64,000 nucleotides of DNA from Xylocopa sonorina. Lineage: Eukaryota; Arthropoda; Insecta; Hymenoptera; Apidae. Positions 46,401 to 54,900 of the stretch are shown piece by piece (position 1 is the first letter of the stretch; each line of letters begins with the position of its first letter). Under the pieces are notes generated by a model. It was not told where the DNA came from, did no database searches, and saw only the letters and a program-made list of their open reading frames with translations. The stretch covers positions 4,616,001-4,680,000 of the forward strand of contig NC_135195.1 in NCBI RefSeq assembly GCF_050948175.1, read 5' to 3'. The position numbers were made by a program, and so were the translations under genes.

Positions 46401-48481
46401 TCGACCTTGTTTCAGCAGCCCTCCAAGAGATGGTGCTAGTAGTTTTCAGTAGTTCACTTCGCTGTCGATACTTATGTGCGACCAGTTTGAGCACTTTTTA
46501 CAAAGATGGCGATAGGGGTCCTAATGGAGGGTCAGTAGCATCTGTCTCACTCTTTCCTATAGTTTTCTTATATGTCTTTCTCTCTCTTACTTTTAAAGCG
46601 GGAGATGTAATTTATCTGACTTCTTCTATTCAATGAAAATTAAGGAATTTCTTTTTTAATCAGAAATACTTCAAAATTCTGTAATTAAGATGAGGGAGAG
46701 AGAAGCAAGAAGAAGAAACGAGAAGCAAGAACTTGCAAAAATGGCAGAGAATTTTCCTTGCAGCCCCAAAAGAGTGAGAAGTGGAGTTTGATGTAGCTTC
46801 TTGTAAGCGTGCATACTGGAGCGAAAAAGCACGAAGCTGGAACTGGAAAATCCATAATTCAACAGAAAAAGATGGGTTTTTCAGCAATTTTGTCAAATGA
46901 AGGAAATGGCTATGGCCAGAAGTATTATACTTAAGAAACCATACCTATTACTGAAGAGAGCCCTACAGAAATGAGGAAATCTCTGGCTTGGACCAGGGTG
47001 CAGAGAGTATTGGGTCTCTTGAGTAAAAGGAATGCTCACATACAGACACTGCAGAGTTGTAGCACCCTCTACTTCCATTTAGTAAAATTGGTCGTTACAA
47101 ATTTTCTGTGGAAAACCCATTGCAACACGTTTACTTTTCTATATTTATCGAAAATGATCGTTGCGAAATCTATAGCCACGTATACTTCACAAATTGAAAA
47201 ACTATTCCTATAAACAAAATAGAGTTACTATAATCACTGTAATCACTAACTATAATCAAAATTTACCTACATATCGTCAAAAATTTGCTACCCTATCGTT
47301 TACAAAAATGGATTAAACGGATGGGCAATCAACACTTCATAATCGATGGAGTTAATTAACGATCTCTCGTCGAACTATACATATTCATTTATATTCACTG
47401 TCGTCCTTTCAGCCGCCCACTGTTTCTACAGTAATGCCATGTTCATACCTGCCGAGACCTTCGTGATCTCGATTGGACAGTACCACCTGCGAGATTGGAG
47501 GCAAATCGGTTCAGTGAACAGCGAGGTCGCGGAGTACAGGATTCATCCTGATTATTCGCATACGCGTGTCAGCAGCGATGCTGACTTGGCTGTCGCGATT
47601 CTGGGCGACAAAGTGGAGTACAGCGTATTAATCAGACCGTGCTGCCTGTGGCCATTCACCACGGATCTAAATTTCCTCCAGGGCAAGTACGGGACTGTTG
47701 TTGGTTGGGGCCTTAACGAGCTTGGAGAGTTCAATTCAGTACGCAAGGAGATTACAGCGCCAATCGTGTCTCAGGTAAAAGAAATGATCTTTTGAGAGCT
47801 TCAGAGCTTTTGAGATCTTTTGAAATCTTTCTGAGAACTTATTAAACACTCTATAGAGTATGTGATTTATATTTGCAACCGTTGACGCGCGAAGTGAGCT
47901 GCGCTTGGGGTGCATCGTTGCATCTCTTCTTTACGCTGTTTTACACTAATTGAAAACAAAAATATAGGAATTATCTTTGAATTTGGGAATTTTGCTTGGT
48001 CGATAGGCTGATGTGATAATTAATGCGATTTACATTTGCAACTATTGACACGCGAAGTGAGCTGCACTTGGGGTGCATCGATGCATCTTTTCTTTACGCT
48101 GTTCTATATTAGTTGAAAACAAAAATATAGGAATTATCTTTGAATTTGGGAATTTTGCTTGGTCGATAGGCTGATGTGATAATTAATGTATCGAATAAAT
48201 CGTAGGAGGAGTGCTTACGGGGTAACGGGAACTTCACAGCTCGTATCTCGAATCGTACGTTCTGCATCGGACACGGAAACGGAAGTTACGCTTGCAAAGG
48301 CGACAACGGAAGCGGTTTGGTCATATACGAGCGGGAGACGGATCGTTATTATCTACGAGGAGTCGTCTCGCAAACCTTCGCGAACGCTACACCCTGCGAG
48401 AACAACGAATTCACCGTTTTCGTGGATGTTGCGAAGCACTTGACCTGGATACACAGACAAATATCCCACTATTACGTTTGA
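43447..48481 (+). CDS. gd: gastrulation-defective-type serine protease homologue, catalytically dead (gd2), 5 exons
   Basis: Exons 43447-43659, 44097-44259, 44430-44714, 47413-47774, 48206-48481; 1299 nt, 432 aa. Exons 1 and 4 have exactly the lengths of the gd1 exons (213 and 362 nt). Signal peptide, GD N-terminal domain, short linker, S1 fold. His223 (AAHC) and Asp278 (DADLAV) are kept, but the catalytic Ser is Asn375 in GDNGSG. This is AAC where gd1 has AGC, a single transition. No basic residue lies between the linker Cys and the expected mature start (MADPYMVGD), so the usual trypsin-type activation site is missing too. The frame is open throughout, so it reads as a maintained pseudoenzyme rather than a pseudogene. 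Intron 3 needs a GC donor, since the nearby GT breaks the frame. The last acceptor (aaatcgtag) has a weak pyrimidine tract. Likely a regulator or cofactor of an active protease; this is inference. Confidence 0.88.
44689..45010 (+). repeat. tandem duplication copying the end of gd2 exon 3 and its GC donor
   Basis: A block of roughly 150-170 bp starting ggtgaccaata occurs at 44689 and again at 44860. Each copy contains cacgttattacag followed by gcaagt, so both exon end and donor are duplicated. Only the first copy is continuous with exon 3. Confidence 0.9.
44715..44716 (+). promoter_or_regulatory. non-canonical GC splice donor of gd2 intron 3
   Basis: The exon ends ACAG followed by gcaagt, the classic strong context for GC-AG introns. 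gd1 has a GT donor (ACAG-gtgcgt) at the homologous position. Using the GT four bases further on (44719) would shift the frame before AAHC, so the GC site is required for this model. Confidence 0.8.
45024..46020 (+). mobile_element. non-autonomous DNA transposon with long terminal inverted repeats, in gd2 intron 3
   Basis: The left end gacaaatttgtacagctgat (45024) is matched by an inverted right end finishing atcagctgtaaaaatttgtc (46020). The inverted match continues inward for about 85-90 bp, including aaacctaggt and caaaaatggca. Length is about 997 bp. The first 560 bp match 4156-4711. No intact transposase ORF is seen. I could not identify a clear target-site duplication. Confidence 0.8.
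45590..47115. repeat. 1.5-kb imperfect palindrome in gd2 intron 3
   Basis: Two arms face each other about a centre near 46402. Inner arms are about 46076-46385 and 46419-46725 (for example ctactagctccatct against agatggtgctagtag). Outer arms are about 45590-45962 and 46727-47112 (for example actggagcgaaacagcacga on one strand against actggagcgaaaaagcacga on the other). The left arm carries an extra stretch (45963-46075) with the transposon right end. A gd2 pre-mRNA would fold here into several hundred base pairs of duplex. Confidence 0.88.
47864..48188 (+). repeat. 163-bp tandem duplication in gd2 intron 4
   Basis: A unit starting gattta(t/c)atttgcaac occurs at 47864 and 48027 and ends tgataattaatg. 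The copies differ at a few positions only. The second copy ends 17 bp before the last acceptor of gd2. Confidence 0.92.
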
Positions 48482-49750
48482 TTAAGCAGACTGCTGATGC
48501 CCGCGAGAATTCGCACTTCTGTAACCGCAATAATTAAAGGAGTGGAACATGTGTGCATAATTAGTGATTTACTTCGATCTGTAATTACTATTACGTGTGT
48601 TTTACTCTGAATACATTTTATACTTTTGCAATATTGTGGTTTTAAGGGCAGGACATCCCTAGGGACACGTAGTCCTTAGAATTACAGCGGAAGAAAGAAG
48701 AAACTACTGAGAAATCCCAATAATTCAATGTTACTTCAAGTAACGAATGGATAGAATGCAAGTGAACAAGTTAAAATTTAATTTTGTGTAAAACACTCTA
48801 CAGAAAAATGGGATATTTTTATTCTATGTGTTCGTTACTTGAAATAACGTTGAATTATTGAAATTTCTCAGTATTTTCTTCCTTTTTTCACTGTAATTCT
48901 TAAGACTACGTGTTCGCAGGAATGTCCTGCTCTTAAAACCACGATATTACACGTATGTTCAATGTGTGAATTAATCTATCTAAACCACTTCCTTGTGCAG
49001 AAGGTATGCACACGTACAATGTGCGCGATTTATCTAAAAACGTGTGAATATCTCGAAAAATACTTTAAAAGTACTTTAGACGGCTATGCTTCTATTTAGC
49101 AGATTCTGCGATGACATCGAAGAGCCCTGCCAAGATTCTTTGGGCTTTAAACTTTGGCTTTAAAACTTCTTCAATGGAAACTCATATTTTATATTACACA
49201 TTCTTCTTTTGATCGACATCGTATGATTTTTAAAACACTGTCTACTATCCACACACGTGTATCTCATACAAGAGGCGCTTCGTTCATTTATTAGCGATCG
49301 AACACTGTCAATCTCGAGATACTTTAACAATATAGAGAAGTTGAAATGAAATATTATGAAAATAACACGGTTCTAACTTCCGGCGATAGCTGCATCTCTA
49401 ACTGTGGTTTAAGAACGTCCGCCAATGACTACAAAGCCAGATATTACGTATGATATTTATTGCAACGCTCTGCTTTTCTTTTTCCACTTCAACTTCTCTA
49501 ACTTGGAATAGACGCAGTGTTCCCTAGGAAGAAGCTAGAACAGACGTGTCGCTCGCTTTGCTAGACGACTCCCCATCGACCACTTTCTTCCCTCATTATT
49601 TCAGAATTCGATCCATCCGCCTTGTTATTTACTTTATTCGTACGTTCGATACCCAGTGTTTGTGATCCACGCGAGGAACTGCTGGACGGTGCATTTTCAG
49701 GAAGAAATTGCGTACCTCGATCGATCAGACCCTTCGCTAGGTAACAATTG
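48482..49750. other. gd2-gd3 spacer
   Basis: Apart from the hairpin element at 48631-48948, no gene or repeat is supported here. The gd2 3' UTR must end within it, but no clear AATAAA stands out. Confidence 0.5.
48631..48948. mobile_element. foldback MITE of about 318 bp
   Basis: The left arm begins atattgtggttttaagggca and the right arm ends in its inverted counterpart (ctcttaaaaccacgatatt). The two arms stay complementary, with mismatches, for about 130 bp each, through cgtagtccttag/ctaagactacg-type blocks and ttcaatgttacttcaagtaacg. The roughly 60-bp centre is unpaired. No coding capacity. Confidence 0.85.
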
Positions 49751-49770
49751 GAAATAATTCGAGTGGAAAC
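49751..49770 (+). promoter_or_regulatory. upstream motif shared with gd1
   Basis: gaaataattcgagtggaaac differs from the gd1 motif at 37272-37291 at only two positions. It lies 87 bp upstream of the gd3 ATG. Confidence 0.5.
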
Positions 49771-49856
49771 TCGAGCGTTGATTATATTATTGGCTGTTAT
49801 AATTAATTGATCGATTGGAAAATGCGTTTGTGCGTGGCGTGTCGTAGAATTCCAGG

Positions 49857-51093
49857 ATGATCGGTGCCGTCGTGAAAACTGCGTTGGTAATGGAAGTTCT
49901 TCAGCTATTCGCCGGGGTCTTTGGTCAATCAGCGTGCCCTAAGTACGTCTGGTACAATTACAACCCGGAAATAAACAAAATGATTAGTCATATACAGATA
50001 CCATCGCCGCCAAAAGGAGTTCCGATAACGCTCACTTTAACGTTGAATTTCGCAGTTCCAGTAGTCGCGGTAAGATTATTTGTTTCATTCTACAACCATA
50101 CTTAAATACTAAGAAATTAGTATTAAATTAGAATTACAGCATTCGACTTAATTACAGAGTAAAAAATTATAAAAAAAGAATAATACTCCTATTAATATAA
50201 ATTAATGTATTCGATTTTGAGATTAAATAGTATCATCTATATTTCGACGTTTCTAAATAAGTAATACACGCTGTGTCCCATGCTACAGTTTTCTTTTGTA
50301 GTTATTCTTGTTTGTAATTGAAATTCATTTCTCTTGTTATCTGTAATGAACATCATTTGACAAAGTTAAGACGAAGGCATATTGGTAACGAAGAAACGTC
50401 GAATCAAGGGTCGCACGAGTGGTAAACTGGATCCTCAAAATAGATCTGCTATATTTCAGAAAAACGAAAATCGACTAAAATTGGCGCAGTCGGAAGAGGA
50501 ATCGATTAAAGCAATCAATGAGGGGAAACCCTTGATGTACGAAATCTATTTCTCTGTTCAAGACTCGATGCCTCTTATAACAGATTTGAAATTAAATGGC
50601 CAAGTCATTTGTTCCGGTTATCTCCGTATGTACTTTAAAACGCCTACTTTCTACAGCACTTTCATAAGAGACCAAACAATATTTTATACATAAATACAAC
50701 AGAAAATCGTTAATAAGTAATTAAATGATCATTTGTTTAATTCTAGCCATCGCAGAAAAAATCACTCGTGTCACTCTGAGTCATACGCTCAATGTTCCTG
50801 AATCTACAGGGATTCACAATCGCAATCACTTTGGCCATCTCAAAAGCGACACGGAAACCAACAATGTTTCCCTTCCAGTTGCAAACGGGAATGATTCTGT
50901 TCCAACTGCAAACAGAAATGATTCTCTTCCAGCTGCAAACAGGAATGATTCTCTTCCAACTGCAAACAAGAATAATTTTGTTTCAGCTGCAAACAGGAAT
51001 GATTCTGTTCCCGTTTCTGGTGCGGAAACGTGTCTTTTTTCGCGGCTAAGGACAATTGCAATATCAATTATTGTTATGGCGTGTATCCTTTAG
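49857..51093 (+). CDS. GD N-terminal-domain protein lacking the protease domain, with sequon repeats and a GPI-like tail (gd3), 3 exons
   Basis: Exons 49857-50069, 50460-50625, 50747-51093; 726 nt, 241 aa. Exons 1 and 2 have exactly the gd1 lengths (213 and 166 nt), and the first part of exon 3 still aligns with the gd1 linker (SHTLNVP against NHTLLPP). Signal peptide about 1-23, then the GD N-terminal domain. After the linker, five 9-residue repeats of the form ANRNDSLPA follow, encoded by a 27-bp tandem repeat at 50881-51015; four of five contain the N-glycosylation sequon NDS. The protein ends in a small-residue stretch (VSGAE) and a short hydrophobic tail (TIAISIIVMACIL), like a GPI-attachment signal. 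No protease exon follows before the PTIP gene. Probably a surface-bound or secreted glycoprotein; role unknown. Confidence 0.8.
50881..51015 (+). repeat. 27-bp coding tandem repeat in gd3, five units
   Basis: Units of the form gcaaacaggaatgattct(g/c)tt are repeated five times in frame. The fourth unit has lost the sequon (NKNNF). ORFs in other frames and on the other strand across it are by-products. Confidence 0.92.
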
Positions 51094-51949
51094 TAATAAT
51101 ATTATATTTTGCGTACCTCTTACGCTTAATTAATGCCTGAGTATTTCCATAAAATTTAATTTTGATATACGTATGCTGGCTTCAATCTTTTTTTCAATAT
51201 GATATGGTTGCCATTATTACATCAATACATCGTTTCGCATCGGTTTCACATTGCATTTTTCGGATGATTAAGCTATCGTCTACAATTAAGGTATATTTGT
51301 ATAGTTCAATATGAAAAGAGTCGAATCAATGAATATCAATAATAATAACGTGTGCTTAACGCAGAGTTGTATATAATACGAAATGTGATTAATAATACAA
51401 TTAGAATACAATAATGCGTATTTCTATTTATTTTCAATTATACACTTTCTTACACACATAAACTCATTTTTTTATTGTATAAAGATAGTGGTAAGCGAAA
51501 CATATAGAATGGAGAAGAAAATAAGTGTACAATGATACAAACTAGAATGATATGTGTATATGGTGTGTATGCGAAACAAAAGAGATGGTGGAACATGCTC
51601 GCGCACATTTCAAAAATAACTATAAAATGCTAATTATGTAAAACAATAATCCTTAGTTGTGAACGAACGATAATAATAATATACCTCTACGTCAAAAACA
51701 AGTCTATCAAACTGTCTATATATCGAGATATTATATAAAATACATTACTCTCAGAAATGAAGCATGAAAGGAAAGGTTTCTGGAATGTTTTTCAGTGAAA
51801 ATAGTTCCCGCTGTATCATAAAATTATGTTCTTTATTGTCCCATTGAAGAAGGTAAGCAAAAATTTTTCATCTCCAAAATAGCTCACTAAGTATATTAGT
51901 AAGCCCACGTCAGGGATTAAAATGCAGCGTATTGAATACTGCACTGCGT
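51094..51949. other. 3' regions of gd3 (+) and PTIP (-)
   Basis: The convergent genes end here. A minus-strand AATAAA for PTIP is at 51832-51837. No clear signal for gd3 was picked. The rest is AT-rich and non-coding. Confidence 0.55.
51832..51837 (-). terminator. candidate PTIP poly(A) signal (AATAAA)
   Basis: TTTATT on the plus strand lies about 115 bp beyond the PTIP stop codon, a normal distance for a short 3' UTR. Confidence 0.45.
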
Positions 51950-54900
51950 TTAGACTTGTTCAGCTTGGAAGTATTGTCGTGCAACTGCCCCTAATACGAT
52001 TTCTGCACTGAACACACCTACAAATATATCGAAAAACACGCAATGAGACGAACGTTACGAAGTGCGCCACTCTTTTTTTTTTTTCTTTTTCTCATGCACA
52101 TCCATCAGCAGAAAACTGTCTGACACCACTTACTGATATTTGCACGTAACACATCAGAAAGAAGATGAAGATCGTTTTCATGAGTGACAATGATATAATT
52201 TAATTTATTACTATTCAACTCTTGAATCTGTGCCACAGATCGCCGTGTTTTTTCCATCGTCCCGCCCGCGCTATCTATTATTTCTGCTATCGTCGACGGC
52301 GATGGTATGACGCTTGGCGTAACATAAAATATTTTACCCTATTCGACAAGCAAGATTATCAAACGAGGAGCATTGATATTCATCGTTAGGATAAGTGCAT
52401 CTAATATCGCCACTTCTAATATCTTGTAAGTGTTTTTGAACTCTACCAGTAGTTTAGCACATTCGAGAAGACATGATTAGTCTTATGCGAGCAACATTTA
52501 GCGAAGGAGAAGCGTTTCGGTGAATCTTGGTGATAATATAAGAAGTTTATTGAATCACTAGAATTTTACTACAGATACATTATATAAAAAATTCACAGAG
52601 ACATCGACACAGAAATATTGCCTGATAGCTTGAAAAATGTAAAAGAAGATAAGAAGTTCGTGTGTTATTCGTAACGAACAGGTATCAACTAACGATTCGC
52701 ATTAAGAATTAACGATTTTTTATTATTATGACATTATATAGTAGGATTCTATTAAAAAAAAAAGTGAATTCAAGCTTGCAGTCTCCTTCACTGCTCCACC
52801 TACAAAAAATTATGTAACCATACAACGTCACTCTCATGCGATATTTCACTGTTTTCGGTTGCAGAAAACACTTTGTAAAGTTATATGAATCTACGTAATT
52901 AATTTCGTTTTTGTTCACGACTAATTAGATACGTAAACATCAGTTATACATATAGCTATCAATTAAAAGCAATTTGAATTTATCGTAAATGGCCGAAATC
53001 AGGTGCACTTACCCTATTCATTTTACATTATATCGATTTGTTCAATTAAATAACAGTTATTACTAGAAAATTAATAGGTAAAAATAATGAAATAGGTCAC
53101 CTTAAGTACTGTTCCCCGATTCGGACTCGCCAGAGCCTTTTCAATATTACAATTAAAATTCTTCTCGAACTCCGGATCCCCAAGCATGTATCCACTTTCG
53201 TCTAGAAACGTGTTCCTCGCGGAACAATCGAGTAACCACTGTAACGTGACAATATATTTACAACGTGACAGACAACACAACAATTTTACAGTTCTTATCG
53301 GTGCTGGCATCACGAGATGTGTCGCGTCTCGCCAACTGGCTGCTAACGCACCACCTAATTCCCGAATTCTCTGTTAAACGAACAATTCGAATTAGTATTT
53401 CCAAACAGCATGGATCAATAGTTTTCATTATATCGATACGTAAATCGTTCTGCAGTAAAATAATCGTATTCGCGAATAAAATAAAGATAACATTCAATTC
53501 CCTTTTCAGAACGGAAACGAGAAAAGATTCGAAAGTTCGAATTAAGTTTGATCGTAGTACTTTGGCCAATCACGAATTTCGCAAGTACGTAGATTTTACT
53601 GTTTCAATTACGTGTATATAACACCTTTGCATGTTTCCTAGGATTGATGCCAGAAAACAGTATCCTTGGCTGTTTATCCGGTGGCGGTGGGTCCGGATTA
53701 CTAACTGTTATTGATTCGTCCAAGTATAACAAATGTGGATCTTTGTTCAACAATGGACCGTCTAATCGTGGCTTCTTATACTTTCTTATCGAATTTGGAC
53801 CCTGACCAACCTGCTTTACTTTATCGTACGATTCTTGTGTAATATTTATTGGCATCTTCCATGCAGCTGAAAGAAGGGCTATTTAGATATCTGCAAGACT
53901 GGTAATCGAGTTCGTACATGCTGTTGGACGAGAGAGATCGGTTATTTTCACTGTTGGAAGAACAAAAAATAATTGACTATGATTCACGATACCCATTAAA
54001 TGAGGCACTAGCGAATAATCCAATCTAAACTGATTGCTCAAACTGTACTGTTGATATTTTGGATTTTCGGTTTGGTGAAGCACGTTCATTTGCCCGCACA
54101 ACAAGTCCGTCAACCACTGAGTATTCACCACTCCTGTTTGCCATTCTCGGGCCTTCTTATACTTTTGACCATCCGGTCTGAAACGATTTCCAGTCGAATG
54201 AAAACGGTACAGATAGCAGCCGATGGTGGATCGTTACGCTTGGTACCATAAAATGTGGCTATACTTCATTTACTCTATGCTCCATTTCGGAGCAAAGGGT
54301 CAATTCAGTATTTAAAGTAAATAGAAGAAGTTTACATACATGTTTATCTTATTTGACGATGTTTCCAAATGATAGATACTTTGGGTCTCTGTAATTTTTT
54401 TAACAAATCATGTTAATGTTATTAATTAGATTTTGCACGCTGTGTCACACGTAAAATCTTGGTGATTGTTCGTAAACATTTTCGTAAAATTCCATTTCAG
54501 ATCGATGTCAATTTATATAGTAAGAACATTGGCACGCAACACAAATGTAAAAGCAAATCGTACGAACTATCTAACAACGACTTAAACATCCAGTGGAATT
54601 TAACACCCCATTTCGCAAATAATTATCGCCTGCCGCTGGTTCCTGTCTGCAAAACATGGTCCAAATTACTACGTCCGTTTCATTCCCTTCCTCAACAAAA
54701 CTAATATTCCATCGAAATGAACGACTCTTTCCCTCAACCCTCACGGCATCTCAGAAACAAAGTCAGATAAGACAAACACGAACACAAAGCCTTCCCTCGT
54801 TCTCGCCAGTCGAATCTACCTCTGCCACCAACATTTTACGATACCCTTGGTATAATTCATAATTCACTGAATTAAATCAAGAATGAAAGCCCATGAATCG

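Noticed and set aside
52560..53000. Search for an additional PTIP exon between exons 7 and 8
   Set aside because: Exon 7 (ends TVLK) joins in phase 0 to exon 8 (starts GKIFYVTP), giving a continuous match to the PTIP pattern, and no coding-like segment lies between.
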